The notes beneath the pieces were generated by a model. That model saw only the letters and a program-made list of their open reading frames with translations, was not told where the DNA came from and ran no database searches. Of a stretch of DNA of 64,000 bases, positions 16,370-26,619 are shown piece after piece (position 1 is the stretch's first letter; each line of letters opens with the position of its first letter). Both the position numbers and the translations under genes were made by a program. Origin of the DNA: Pseudoalteromonas rubra (GTDB taxonomy: Bacteria > Pseudomonadota > Gammaproteobacteria > Enterobacterales > Alteromonadaceae); the NCBI RefSeq assembly GCF_005887115.1, contig NZ_PNCJ01000005.1:663837-727836 (forward strand), in the 5' to 3' direction.

Positions 16370-18436
16370 TTACCTCGCAACGGTTTGATAGACATCACTT
16401 CTGAATGCGGCTTTTCGGCCATAAATCACCTGAGCATCACGCACATCAAACCCCATATATGCACCAATATCTTGCCTGGATAACGGGTGTAAGCCTTCAT
16501 CGGTGATTTTGTACCTGACCAGCTCATGCCATTCTTTGGTCATCAGATAAACCACTCCCTGCTCCAATTCCAGATTCGAAAAAGGCTCCAGCTGACCGAT
16601 TTTTTCACCATGAGCCTGCTCAAGACCACTCAAGATGCTGGCGAAAGGAAAGCGATATAGCTCGTAGTCCATATTGGTCAGATAAACAAAATCGGGCATT
16701 GAGGGGTCTGTCATCGCTGACATCCAGCCATGCGGTAACTGTGCAATCTGTTGCATCTGTCGGTTATATATCTGCACGCGCTTTAATTCGTTTTGTTTCA
16801 CCGACAAGGCAAACAGACTATTGCTCAGCCAGCTCTGACGGTAAATGTAACCATCAAAAAACAACGTATTACCTTGCTGTGCTTCATTGGTTGGGATCAA
16901 CCACATTGCATGATTGTCGTGATTGATTAGTAGCAACTCATCATCTGGTGACAACGTCATATCCCTGAGGCGTACATGATCGGGCAACCTGGGAAGCGGC
17001 CTGGCCTGTTCTTGAGGACGCTGATAATACACCTGGGAGCTGCCGGAGCGATCAGAAATAAAATACACACCACTTTCGGTATGCGCCAGACGAGGTGAGC
17101 GGTCAAGTCCGTTGCTGTTGTCCAGCATAAAGCCTGTTTCCAGCCACTGTAACTCTATGTCCTTGTCATAAGTGGTAAAGATATAGTCTACGCCATTGCT
17201 ATGACGCGCAATATTGCAACAGATCTTGTCACTGAGGCTGCTCAGTAAAGTAGCCCCCTTGTCATCGAACGACTGATGATACATTTGGGTACGGGGGCTG
17301 GAAGATGAAAATACGATCCCCTTGTAAGCGTGGTCCCAGATAGCCCCATGCATTAAACCAGTGCGAGAGAGCTGTAAAACCTGCTTATTGGAATCAGGGT
17401 CATAGGTAATAACCCGGCTGTTTCCGTCATTGGTATGCGCTGTCAGTAGCAGTACGCGGGTATCTGGGTGGGCATCCAGGTACGCAAGACGCCAGGAGGA
17501 CTCAAGTATAGTCGGCAATTTATTGATCTCACCAGAGAAACTTAGCTGGTATAAATCGTTTTTGTGCTCAAAACGGCGCTCATGCGCCAGCGCATATATA
17601 CGGTCTTCGGCAGCAACATAAATACTATCGTGATAAATAAGATCACAGTTATAAATGGCGTCAGTGGGCGCTTTTAGTTGCTGTGTTGTGAAATCAAGTT
17701 GTGCTTTGAACCAACCACATTGCTCTTTGTAATACCCCTTGAAAACCAAAAACTCTCCCTGACTGCCAAGCAGCTGCTGAAGGTGGTAATCTGGCGTTTC
17801 AACAATTTGTGGCAAGGCATCATTTTGAGCTCCATTGTTTGCTATCCACAAACTACGTCCCTGCTCCACAGTAATATTTAAAAATGCAACCTGTTCGTAC
17901 TCTGGTAATACAACGGGAAACATTTTCCCGCCACTAACCCGGCTCATCGCCTGACTTTCTCCATACTGCCATGAGGGTTCGCCACCATACTGCCAAATCA
18001 GCCCTGCGAGCAAGCCAATAAATAGTACCAAGCCTGGCATAAGAAAATAGCTCAAAGAAGGTTTTTGCCTTGATGGCTGCAAAGAAGCAGCTCTGGAACT
18101 TTCGGCGCCTGCCTCGATTGGTGCGATAAAACGATAACCTTGTTTGGGGACGGTTTGTATGTATTGGGGAAATTTGGGATCGTCACAAAACGCTTTCCTC
18201 AGGTTAGCGACCAGCTTATTGATGGCGTTATCAGTGACAATAGACCCCTGCCAGATAACATTCTGTAATTCGTCACGTCCAATAATACGATTGGGATTTT
18301 CGATAAAGAATTGCAGTAGCGAAAGCTGTCTTGGGTCCAGTGTGACGCTGTGCTCACCGTTAATTAGTTCGTTAGTTTGGTGATAGAGGCGAAATTCGCC
18401 AATTTGAATAAAATCCATGGACTTCTCGTCAATCAT
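16370..18436 (-). CDS. CadC/ToxR-like membrane regulator with beta-propeller-like sensor
   Basis: A protein of about 688 aa. Residues 10-105 form an OmpR/ToxR-type winged helix (LDPRQLSLLQFFIENPNRII, VTDNAINKLVANLRKAF, IQTVPKQGYRF). One membrane helix follows (YFLMPGLVLFIGLLAGLIW). A large C-terminal domain of repeated WD/TolB-like strand patterns (for example SGVYFISDRSGSSQVYYQ) should lie in the periplasm. This is the CadC plan: a membrane-bound activator whose periplasmic part senses a signal. The start at 18436 has GGAAG upstream; Met at 18418 is possible. It is divergent from the large lipoprotein at 18847, a likely target. Confidence 0.85.
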   Translation of the reverse strand: MIDEKSMDFIQIGEFRLYHQTNELINGEHSVTLDPRQLSLLQFFIENPNRIIGRDELQNVIWQGSIVTDNAINKLVANLRKAFCDDPKFPQYIQTVPKQGYRFIAPIEAGAESSRAASLQPSRQKPSLSYFLMPGLVLFIGLLAGLIWQYGGEPSWQYGESQAMSRVSGGKMFPVVLPEYEQVAFLNITVEQGRSLWIANNGAQNDALPQIVETPDYHLQQLLGSQGEFLVFKGYYKEQCGWFKAQLDFTTQQLKAPTDAIYNCDLIYHDSIYVAAEDRIYALAHERRFEHKNDLYQLSFSGEINKLPTILESSWRLAYLDAHPDTRVLLLTAHTNDGNSRVITYDPDSNKQVLQLSRTGLMHGAIWDHAYKGIVFSSSSPRTQMYHQSFDDKGATLLSSLSDKICCNIARHSNGVDYIFTTYDKDIELQWLETGFMLDNSNGLDRSPRLAHTESGVYFISDRSGSSQVYYQRPQEQARPLPRLPDHVRLRDMTLSPDDELLLINHDNHAMWLIPTNEAQQGNTLFFDGYIYRQSWLSNSLFALSVKQNELKRVQIYNRQMQQIAQLPHGWMSAMTDPSMPDFVYLTNMDYELYRFPFASILSGLEQAHGEKIGQLEPFSNLELEQGVVYLMTKEWHELVRYKITDEGLHPLSRQDIGAYMGFDVRDAQVIYGRKAAFRSDVYQTVAR

Positions 18437-18846
18437 GCCTCTTCCAGCTCTACTCACTATGAGCAAAGAGCGGTTCGGGCAATATCGGGCTACTTTATTA
18501 TTCTTCTGCTCCGTTACTGTTTCGCGACACGGTGATGTGTCATATTTTTCTGTTCTCACTCACTTTAATATGAGCCAGAACGAAACGAAGCATGCCCTAG
18601 TCTATTATCATCTCAATGCATTGCAACCCAGCAGAGAGATATCATTACAAAAATCTTCTGAAGCCAAATAACAAGCGATTGACAATCAGCCTGCCTGAAG
18701 AAATATGAACATTACACCCACTCGTAATCGCTAAGAATCGCAAAGATTTTAAATTCACTTTTGCCACTTATAAACTATGCTTACCCTGCTCACAAAATAA
18801 CCAAAGGAAGTGCGAGTTTGTTTCGCTAAACAGAACAGGTGTGTTT

Positions 18847-21800
18847 ATGAAAAGTCTAAAATTGTTGCTGGCAGCTTTTTGCCTGACAGCCCTCGCAGCT
18901 GGGTGTGGGGGGTCATCGGACAGTGGCTCATCTCCTAACCCAAATCCAAACCCCAACCCAACAACTAATCAAGCTCCGTCAGTCAGTATTGCTGGCGACA
19001 GTGAAGCATTGGAGCAAACCCTTGTCTCGCTCAAGGCCAATGCCACAGACAGTGACGGAGACATTGCCAGCTATAGTTGGAGTATCGCCTCCGGACCGAC
19101 AGCCACACTGAATAGCAGTACCACCAGTGATGTCAGCTTTACCACTCCAGAAGTCACGCAAGATACCCCAATGGTGCTTTCCGTTACCGTCACCGATGAC
19201 GACGGCGCCACCGCCACTGCTACAAAGAACTTTACGGTAAAGCGATTAGTTAGATCAGTTACCCTAACCGGTGTAGTCACCGATGCGCCGATTGCAAACG
19301 CCGCTTTAACTGTTTACGTAGGTGATGAATCTTTCCCTACCACTGCGGGGAATGACGGCACTTATACTATCCAGCTGGATGTTGATGATTCAGCTGTAAA
19401 CAAACTAATCCGTATTAAAGCTAATGGCGGACCAGATCAGGAGAATGTAGAGTTTTACTCTCAGCTGGAAAGCTTTACTTCGGTCACTGAGCAGGCTGGG
19501 AGTGACGGGGTCGTCAATAGCACCGAGAACTTCGGGGTCAACATTACCAATGTCACAACTGCTGAATATGCTCTGCTTACAAGCGCTGTCGGTGGAGCTC
19601 CACAAACGACCAGCGAGTTGAATAATGCTCTGGTAGGCATTGATGCCAATGAAAAACTCACGCTGTCAGCTTTGATCAAACTAGTGGTCGATGGTAGCGG
19701 CGGTAAGAAGTTTTCACTTCCTCAGGGCGTTAGCAACACATTTCAACTAGTCTCCAGCCAAACAGCCACCGCTGAGCTGACTAACACTATTAACGATGAC
19801 GACCCGACACTGATTGAAAAGACCAAAGAAGCAATCAAAAACGACGATAAGCTGGTAGACAATGGTGAAGGTTCTATCGTGGGCTCCTATTTAATTGGCT
19901 CGACGCGGTATTTCCGTAGCCATTTCACAGAAATGACGTTAAACAACGATGGTACAGGAACGTTCACCGACCACACCAGTGGGGCCATTACCTGGACACA
20001 AGCCACTAATGGCGCGGTCAGTATTGTTTTTGGCGATGGTATCTTCTCACCAAGACACAGCTGTAAAAATTCAGAAGGTATGAACTTCACCTGCTATTCT
20101 CGCTACAAAACGGCGACATTCAGCATTTATGACGACAATAGTTTTGCCAAAGCCATCAGTTTGACAGGCGTTCGAGACGAACTCAAAGCAGATGATGATA
20201 CCGTGATTAATGCTGACGTCAGTGAGACAGAAGATTTTACTCTGGTTGTGCGCGGCAATACCATTAGCCCCACAGCGGCCCAAATGCAGGGGGTTTGGCA
20301 CTTTGACCAAATGTATTACCTGATGGGCGGTGAAACTGGTAACGAGTATTATCAGCCACAAACCAGTAAAATGATGTTTAATCAGGATGGAAGCGGTAAA
20401 TCCACACTACCAGATGGTACTGAACGAGACTTCAGCTGGCAGATCAGTGGCAATAACCTGGTTGTGATGCTCGCCAAAACCGATACCATGGAGGCGCAAA
20501 CGCTGACCTACTGGATGTTGAAGTCGCTGCAAAATGGCTATCAGTTTTGGGCACTTACAAACGATGCGGTAGCAACCACGCCGGATAAAATGGCCACTAT
20601 GACACATCGCCGCCGCACCGGGATTATGATGCCCGAGCAAAGCATCACTCTAAGCGATACCATGGTACTGGGACGCTTTATTCAATACTTCGGGGCAAAT
20701 CTGCCACAGAATTATTTCTTTGATAACTTCGTCAATGGCGTCACCTATTGGCAACTGAATAAAAATACGCAGGTCTGGGAGACAAATGGCCGCACCTTGT
20801 CAATTAATAGCTACTTTGACAGTATGAATGGCAAGAGTGTGCACCAATGCCCTGAAGGCGCGACGCCAGAAAACTGTTCTGTTAACTTTAGCAACCAATA
20901 TGACGTCATCTCGATGAATAACGACAGTTGGTACGTACGCCATAGCTACACCAGTGCATTTGACCAGGGCCCCGGTAGCACCTACATGATCAAATACATG
21001 AAGTCTGCATCCACACTGTCTCAGTTTGACTATATGTGGATGGATAACCGGACTTTCCACATGGTTAACAACAGTAATCAGGTAGAAAGAAAATACTACT
21101 TCCTGAACTATAATGACGACGACACCTTTAAACGCGTCATTCGCGATAATAACTTCAGCGAAATTGGTACTTATTCTGTTAAATCAGGCAAGCTGCACTC
21201 TGATGAGTCAGGTTCGGTGACCGTCAGTGATTTTATGGGCTTTGACCGCGATTATGTCATGGTATGTAACTATCCACTGGATACCAACTGTGACCAGGGC
21301 ATGCAAATGAACTACTACCTCAACGGCCAGGCTGCAAACAAAGCCAGCATGATAACACCACCCGTGCCGACTTATTCGACTGATATGCTTACGGGTGCCT
21401 GGTACGACCCCAACGAGCCAGACTTTGTCGTGGTGATCCGAGACGGAAAATGGGTACATATGGAGTTGAAATCGGATGATGCACCTGACGCAATGGCGGG
21501 TCTGGAGGTAGGCTATGCTGACTGGAATGAAAGCACCGGCGAGTTTACGGTCGATATGATATTTGACTCTAATGGCTCGTATGGCTTTGACTCTAAGCTC
21601 AAGCACATCATATCGATTGACGGTAATACCCTGACGATAGATGTTGAAGGAGAACCTTCTTTCACCTTAACCCGCCTTGCAGATGCAAATAACCCCTTAG
21701 TGGGCGCATTTGTTGAGTATCCGCTCGATCAAAGTCGGATTTGGGTCACTGCATTCATGCCTGGTAATAAGTTCTTTGAAGCCGACTTTGAAAGCGAAGA

Positions 21801-22335
21801 CCCGGCAAAAGCTGGCATTAATTACGGTAGCTTTACTTACAATGCCAGCACAGGCAAAACTGAGTTAACGTTTGAGCTTAATCAGCTTGCTGACAGCGAC
21901 ACGATGTTTGCAATGTTCCTCAACGGTGATGTGATCCAGTGGAAAGATGGGGACGATCTGGGCATAGTCCAGCGTGTTAAACCTATGTCTGGTCAGCCCA
22001 TGTTTGATAGTCATAGCTTAATGTACGAGCGTTTTGCGCTGATCAACGGTGCTCAGACCATGTATATCGAGCTACATGCAAACAACTCGCAGGCCGAAGT
22101 GGTCACAGACGGACAAACCCGTGCCTATACCTGGTCTGTTAATCAGGGCCAGCTTGAGCTTCTGGCTAATACCCCATCTGCTGGACTCAGCGCCGAAGGG
22201 TATGTCATTTCACCGAGCTCAACGCTCAACGATGGCTGGAAGGTCTCTGTTTTGAAGATGATGGAGCCAGATCCAGCCACTGAGAATGACGCCGTCGGCT
22301 CATATATGCGCTTTGATGCGGATATGCGCAGATAG
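18847..22335 (+). CDS. Large surface lipoprotein with PKD/Ig-like N-terminus
   Basis: About 1162 aa. The signal peptide has lipobox LAAGC, followed by GGSSDSGSS and an Asn-Pro-rich spacer (SPNPNPNPNPTTN). A PKD/REJ-like Ig domain follows (VSIAGDSEALEQTLVSLKANATDSDGDIASYSWS), then a carboxypeptidase-regulatory-like fold (LTGVVTDAPIANAALTVYV). The remaining 850 residues are rich in Tyr, Trp, Asp and Asn with repeated beta-strand patterns resembling lipocalin-like units (DGSGKSTLPDGTERDFSW), and I recognise no enzyme. ATG at 18847 is preferred over GTG at 18841 because of its spacing from AGG. It probably faces the periplasm or cell surface and is divergent from the CadC-like gene. Confidence 0.75.
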   Translation: MKSLKLLLAAFCLTALAAGCGGSSDSGSSPNPNPNPNPTTNQAPSVSIAGDSEALEQTLVSLKANATDSDGDIASYSWSIASGPTATLNSSTTSDVSFTTPEVTQDTPMVLSVTVTDDDGATATATKNFTVKRLVRSVTLTGVVTDAPIANAALTVYVGDESFPTTAGNDGTYTIQLDVDDSAVNKLIRIKANGGPDQENVEFYSQLESFTSVTEQAGSDGVVNSTENFGVNITNVTTAEYALLTSAVGGAPQTTSELNNALVGIDANEKLTLSALIKLVVDGSGGKKFSLPQGVSNTFQLVSSQTATAELTNTINDDDPTLIEKTKEAIKNDDKLVDNGEGSIVGSYLIGSTRYFRSHFTEMTLNNDGTGTFTDHTSGAITWTQATNGAVSIVFGDGIFSPRHSCKNSEGMNFTCYSRYKTATFSIYDDNSFAKAISLTGVRDELKADDDTVINADVSETEDFTLVVRGNTISPTAAQMQGVWHFDQMYYLMGGETGNEYYQPQTSKMMFNQDGSGKSTLPDGTERDFSWQISGNNLVVMLAKTDTMEAQTLTYWMLKSLQNGYQFWALTNDAVATTPDKMATMTHRRRTGIMMPEQSITLSDTMVLGRFIQYFGANLPQNYFFDNFVNGVTYWQLNKNTQVWETNGRTLSINSYFDSMNGKSVHQCPEGATPENCSVNFSNQYDVISMNNDSWYVRHSYTSAFDQGPGSTYMIKYMKSASTLSQFDYMWMDNRTFHMVNNSNQVERKYYFLNYNDDDTFKRVIRDNNFSEIGTYSVKSGKLHSDESGSVTVSDFMGFDRDYVMVCNYPLDTNCDQGMQMNYYLNGQAANKASMITPPVPTYSTDMLTGAWYDPNEPDFVVVIRDGKWVHMELKSDDAPDAMAGLEVGYADWNESTGEFTVDMIFDSNGSYGFDSKLKHIISIDGNTLTIDVEGEPSFTLTRLADANNPLVGAFVEYPLDQSRIWVTAFMPGNKFFEADFESEDPAKAGINYGSFTYNASTGKTELTFELNQLADSDTMFAMFLNGDVIQWKDGDDLGIVQRVKPMSGQPMFDSHSLMYERFALINGAQTMYIELHANNSQAEVVTDGQTRAYTWSVNQGQLELLANTPSAGLSAEGYVISPSSTLNDGWKVSVLKMMEPDPATENDAVGSYMRFDADMRR

Positions 22336-22348
22336 CCAGACCTTACTG

Positions 22349-22371
22349 CGACCCTGTAACCAGCAGGGTCG
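22349..22371. terminator. Hairpin between convergent genes
   Basis: Perfect 8-bp stem CGACCCTG/CAGGGTCG around TAACCAG, between the lipoprotein stop and the decarboxylase stop. It can serve both strands, though its T-tracts are weak. Confidence 0.6.
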
Positions 22372-22419
22372 TATTACCTCTACAATTGGTTGAGCATCAA
22401 TCTGATGGCTCAGTTACGT

Positions 22420-23790
22420 TCACTTTGCTAATCTGGCTAGCTCCGAAATAGCCAGCTCGACATCCGCCTGCTCAGTGCGCCAGTTACTAAAAGCACAGCG
22501 GATCGCCGCCCTGCCCTGCCAAACCCCGGGGGTCATAAAGACCTGACCGGCCTCATTTAGTTTTGCCAGTAATGACTGTGTATCATGCTTATTTGAAGCA
22601 CTTGCAGAAAACAGCACAACATTAAGGTTACATGGCTTAAGTAGCTCATACTCTGATGATGCAGCAATCCAATTGGCCAGCGCACTGGCCTGCGCGGTAT
22701 TGCGTTGGATCTGCGCTTTTATGCCTTGCTTGCCATAGGCAAGTAGTGTCGCCCAGACAGGCAATGCTCGAAACCGCCTCGAATTTTCGATACCCAGTGA
22801 CATGAAAGGTCGCGCTTGCTCATCATTGGCCAGATAGGGCGCATCAACATTACAAGTCGCACACAGGGTTTGTGGGTGACGTGTAAGAAACACCCCGCAG
22901 TCGTATGGCACGTTTAACCATTTATGGCAATCAAGCGTGATACTGTCAGCCAGTTCAATGCCCTGAGTTCTGCCAGCAGCGCCTGTTAAAAGACGTTCGA
23001 AGATGCCAAACGCCCCATCTACGTGCAACCAGGCCTGATGTTCACGGCATAGTTGCGCCACCGTGACCAAATCGTCAAAATCAGTGCCGGTGACAGTGGC
23101 TGCGCTGGCAATCACGACCTTTCCCGGACTTGTGCATTGGCGAAGCTTTAACGCAAGCTCCTGCGTATCCATAGCTTCGGTATCACTTTGGCAAGCTACT
23201 TTCACCCAGGTATCCTGACCGAGACCAGCCAGCCCGAGCGCCTTGACCATACTGGCATGTGGCGTCGCTGAGAACACAGTGCAGTCCAAGTCTTTATAGC
23301 CCGCTTTTGCCACATCAATGCCCTGTCGGCTTCCTGCATATTGTCGGGCTGCCATCGCCCCGAGCACATTAGCGGCGGTGGCTCCTGTGGTCATAACCCC
23401 TTCGAATCCTGCGGGTAGTTCAAACAGCGATACTAACCACTCGATAGCCTGACGCTCAACGTCGCTTGCTACCGAATCTCCCCCTTTGGACACATTCTGA
23501 TTGTATAGTGTGACCAGCCAGTCAGCATATGTCGCCACAGGGTTTGCGCCCCCAGTAACAAACCCCCAGTAACGCCCTCCGTTACTGGCAGATAATTGTG
23601 GCGCGATTTCTGTGCTAAAAATTTGCCTGAACACCTCAAATCCAGCAGGTTCGTCGCTAAGCTCTCTGCGTTTCAGAATGGATCCCGGATTGCTTACCCG
23701 CCGTGTATCTAGCGACAAATTGAATGACTGACATTCGAGCTCAAGTGCACCAAGCATCTGAGCAAATGTCGGTAATGATAGTGACTGCAT
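22420..23790 (-). CDS. PLP-dependent group II amino acid decarboxylase family protein
   Basis: A 456-aa fold-type I PLP enzyme of the DOPA/glutamate decarboxylase family. Features are GVMTTGATAANVLGAMAAR (cofactor phosphate region), HVDGAFGIF (Asp for the pyridine nitrogen) and DCHKWLNVPYDCG with the Schiff-base lysine K290. It probably decarboxylates an aromatic or acidic amino acid, but the substrate cannot be read from sequence. The start has AAGGAG upstream. It is divergent from a MocR-type regulator across 86 bases, a common arrangement in which the PLP-binding regulator controls the PLP enzyme. Confidence 0.85.
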   Translation of the reverse strand: MQSLSLPTFAQMLGALELECQSFNLSLDTRRVSNPGSILKRRELSDEPAGFEVFRQIFSTEIAPQLSASNGGRYWGFVTGGANPVATYADWLVTLYNQNVSKGGDSVASDVERQAIEWLVSLFELPAGFEGVMTTGATAANVLGAMAARQYAGSRQGIDVAKAGYKDLDCTVFSATPHASMVKALGLAGLGQDTWVKVACQSDTEAMDTQELALKLRQCTSPGKVVIASAATVTGTDFDDLVTVAQLCREHQAWLHVDGAFGIFERLLTGAAGRTQGIELADSITLDCHKWLNVPYDCGVFLTRHPQTLCATCNVDAPYLANDEQARPFMSLGIENSRRFRALPVWATLLAYGKQGIKAQIQRNTAQASALANWIAASSEYELLKPCNLNVVLFSASASNKHDTQSLLAKLNEAGQVFMTPGVWQGRAAIRCAFSNWRTEQADVELAISELARLAK

Positions 23791-23876
23791 AATGACTCCT
23801 TTTGACTTTACCCATAAACCTTATCGTGATAGAAAAAAGAGTACAGATACAAAAAATATAACTTTTTAGGTAACAG

Positions 23877-25307
23877 ATGGGTAAACAAGCAAAATACAAA
23901 ACCCTGGCCGGCCAATTCATCACCGCCATAGAAGCCGGTGAATATGAGTTCGATCAGCCTCTCCCGTCTTTGCGCCAACTAAGTGCGCTGTATCAGGTCA
24001 GCATGACCACCGCACTTGCCTGCTACCGGTACCTAGAATCTCTGGGTTATATCACGGCCGACCCAAAACGTGGTTTTTTCCCCTGCATTAACTCAAAACA
24101 CGGCTCTGCTATTGAATACACCCAGTTTAATGCTAAGGCGTGCACTTTACCCAAAACCCCGCCCAGCCGGGTCAGATCAGGCTTTGCAACAGCACAACTT
24201 GACCCAACCCTGATAGACTCACAACAACTGCGAGCCTCGCTGGCGAGAACGATGCGCAGCGATCATACATTGTTCAACTATGGCGACCCGCTGGGTGAGC
24301 AAGCGTTTCGGCAGGCGTTATCAGAGCACCTAAAAACACAGGGTTTTATGATACGTGCACATGAGTTAGTCATCACTCAGGGGTGTCTGGATGGCGTTAA
24401 AATGGCGCTGGAACTCGTCACCAAAGAGCAAGATATCGTTGCTGTGCCATCTCCTTGCTATTCAGGCTTGCTTGATATGCTCAGTGTTATGGAGAGACAA
24501 GTACTTGAGATCCCAAGCAATCAAGATGGCATAGATCTGGTCCAGCTGGAACATGCTATGGCCAGGCATCAGGTCGCTGCCTGCCTGCTCAGCGCCAACT
24601 TCCAAAACCCAACGGGTCACAGCCTCAGTACTCAGCAAAAAGCATCATTGGCGAACATGGCCAGCGATTATCACGTTCCCATCATTGAGGACGATGTATA
24701 TCGCGAGCTGTGTCATACCGGCACTACCCCTTTACCTATCAAACACTTTGACAGGGATGGCTGGGTGATCTGGTGCAGTAGTATTTCTAAAACGCTGGCG
24801 CCGGGGCTGCGCCTTGGCTGGTGTGCGCCCGGGCGTTTCCACCAGAAGTACAGCGACCTGATCCGCATTCGCTCTTTGGGGTGTAATCGTCCGCTCCAGC
24901 TGGCCCTGGCCGACTACATAAGTCGGGGTCACTATGCCCGGTACCTTAAAAAGCTCAATAACACACTTGCGTCACAATGCAATCAGTACATACAGCGACT
25001 AACCAGGTTATTACCTGATAAGGTTAAGGTAAATCGCCCACAGGGAGGGCTGGTACTTTGGTTTGAACTGCCAGGAGTCGATACCAAACAGCTGCAGAAG
25101 CGACTTACAGAAGAACAGATATATATCCTGTGTGGTGATGCCTTTTCTACAACCACTCATTATCACAACTATATCCGCCTTAATTTTGGGCAGTGTATCC
25201 GTGCGGAGATAGAAGCACAACTTGCAAAACTCGCACAAACCGCCGCGAGTCTTCAGCGTCAGAAATCAGTCAAAAGTGAAGCTAAAACTGGTACAAAAAT
25301 TGTATGA
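23877..25307 (+). CDS. MocR/GntR-type PLP-binding transcriptional regulator
   Basis: A 476-aa protein with a GntR winged helix at residues 5-75 (PLPSLRQLSALYQVSMTTALACYRYLESLGYI) and a class I aminotransferase-like domain from about 110 (NYGDPLGEQAFRQAL, NFQNPTGHSLS). The PLP lysine is K305 in SSISKTLAPGLRLGW, so cofactor binding is preserved. MocR regulators use PLP or an aldimine as effector. The short shared promoter region (23791-23876) points to control of the divergent decarboxylase. The PilZ-like gene follows 34 bases downstream. Confidence 0.92.
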   Translation: MGKQAKYKTLAGQFITAIEAGEYEFDQPLPSLRQLSALYQVSMTTALACYRYLESLGYITADPKRGFFPCINSKHGSAIEYTQFNAKACTLPKTPPSRVRSGFATAQLDPTLIDSQQLRASLARTMRSDHTLFNYGDPLGEQAFRQALSEHLKTQGFMIRAHELVITQGCLDGVKMALELVTKEQDIVAVPSPCYSGLLDMLSVMERQVLEIPSNQDGIDLVQLEHAMARHQVAACLLSANFQNPTGHSLSTQQKASLANMASDYHVPIIEDDVYRELCHTGTTPLPIKHFDRDGWVIWCSSISKTLAPGLRLGWCAPGRFHQKYSDLIRIRSLGCNRPLQLALADYISRGHYARYLKKLNNTLASQCNQYIQRLTRLLPDKVKVNRPQGGLVLWFELPGVDTKQLQKRLTEEQIYILCGDAFSTTTHYHNYIRLNFGQCIRAEIEAQLAKLAQTAASLQRQKSVKSEAKTGTKIV

Positions 25308-25341
25308 TTTTTAAACTACGAATTATGCGGTGATTACTATC

Positions 25342-25995
25342 ATGGATTTGACACAAGATGAGCTGGACTATATTCATCAGGTCGTTGAAACGTCTCAGTT
25401 TGATTTACTTCAGGCACATTCTAACTTATGTAATGAGCTCGAAGCGTTTACCAGTGACTTGTTAGAGGAGCTGGCTCAGCATGAAGCGAGCTACGCTCAA
25501 ACCGAACGTCTGTTGGATACACATTTACGCGCCGCAAATATTCTTGAATTTCCCACTCAGCCTGTGCTCCAGTCACTCAACAGTCCCCCAAGTAAATGGC
25601 ACCCAGACCATCAAACTCTGTTGTCCATTATTGATGATTTACCCCATATCGTGGAAGGGCATGGCATGCCACGCAGCTGGCGGTTTACGCCTTACCCGCC
25701 TGTCAGGCTGATGTTAAACTTCCCGCGCGCTTCATTCCATGTGGATTCGTTGTCTCTGACGGGCGCGTGCATCACGACTTTTCCGCTTAATGCCTCAGCC
25801 TATCAAGACTTGTTTGCTGTGCAAGGCGCAAGCCTGATGCTGCCAAATACTCAATTCATTCGTGTTGACATAGCTTCCGTTGCCAGTCGCGGTGACTATC
25901 GGCTGGCACTCAAGTTCGACCACTACACGGTTGCCAGCCCGACATTAAAAGTCTTTGTTGTCGGCAACTATGTACGACAACATGGCTGGCAATAA
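25342..25995 (+). CDS. PilZ-like domain protein with coiled-coil N-terminus
   Basis: About 217 aa. The N-terminal 70 residues are helical and acidic (FDLLQAHSNLCNELEAFTSDL). The C-terminal half contains VDSLSLTGACITTF, which resembles the D/N-x-S-x-x-G motif of PilZ domains, followed by strands ending LALKFDHYT. The RxxxR half of the cyclic-di-GMP site is not obvious; RLMLNFPRASF is the nearest match. The protein may be a degenerate PilZ or merely PilZ-shaped. ATG at 25342 is preferred over GTG at 25330, but neither has a strong ribosome binding site. It probably reads through from the MocR gene. Confidence 0.5.
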   Translation: MDLTQDELDYIHQVVETSQFDLLQAHSNLCNELEAFTSDLLEELAQHEASYAQTERLLDTHLRAANILEFPTQPVLQSLNSPPSKWHPDHQTLLSIIDDLPHIVEGHGMPRSWRFTPYPPVRLMLNFPRASFHVDSLSLTGACITTFPLNASAYQDLFAVQGASLMLPNTQFIRVDIASVASRGDYRLALKFDHYTVASPTLKVFVVGNYVRQHGWQ

Positions 25996-25998
25996 GCG

Positions 25999-26619
25999 CT
26001 AGAAAGTCTGGTAAATAACTCGGGCCGCAAGCAATAAAAATGCGCCACCAAGCAGCTTATCAATGATGGCTTGTTTCGCAGTCAGATCAAACCGCTCTCT
26101 GGCTGAGGCCGTAACGACAGACACGAAGAAATACCATAGCGCATCGATTACCAGAACCGTCATACACATGATAACCGCCGTCTGCAGTGTGAGTGCTTCC
26201 GGGTCGATAAATTGAGAGAACAGCGCCAGGAAAAAAATGGCCAACTTGGGGTTTAAAAAGGCGATGGCAAAGCCATCTTTTGCTGCTGCAAGATAACTTT
26301 TTGCATCATGCTCTTTAGCGACTTCAACCCCACTGCTTTTACTACTGAGGATCTTATATCCCATGTACGCAAGATACGCCGCACCAGCATACACCAGCCC
26401 CTGATAAACCAAAGGAAACTGCTCAATTAAACTGGCCAAGCCAAGCAAAGATAAACTGGCGTAAATCCCCACCCCTAAGCCGTGAGACAAGCTTGCCACT
26501 ATCCCATGCTGGGCACTGTGATACAGACTATAACGCAACACAACCGCAAGACTTGGTCCGGGAGACATAGCCCCAACACAACATATAAACGCCAGACTTA
26601 ACCAGGCTGTTAATTCCAT
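25999..26619 (-). CDS. LysE/RhtB-family amino acid exporter
   Basis: A 206-aa inner-membrane protein with six predicted helices. The family hallmark AMSPGPSLAVVLRYSL lies near residue 17, and FLNPKLAIFFLALFSQFI near 122 is typical of the LysE/RhtB fold. Members export amino acids or homoserine lactone-like compounds by proton exchange. Start M at 26619 has GGGGAAA six bases upstream; the GTG at 26634 lies before that site. It is convergent with the PilZ-like gene, with three bases between stops. Confidence 0.9.
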   Translation of the reverse strand: MELTAWLSLAFICCVGAMSPGPSLAVVLRYSLYHSAQHGIVASLSHGLGVGIYASLSLLGLASLIEQFPLVYQGLVYAGAAYLAYMGYKILSSKSSGVEVAKEHDAKSYLAAAKDGFAIAFLNPKLAIFFLALFSQFIDPEALTLQTAVIMCMTVLVIDALWYFFVSVVTASARERFDLTAKQAIIDKLLGGAFLLLAARVIYQTF

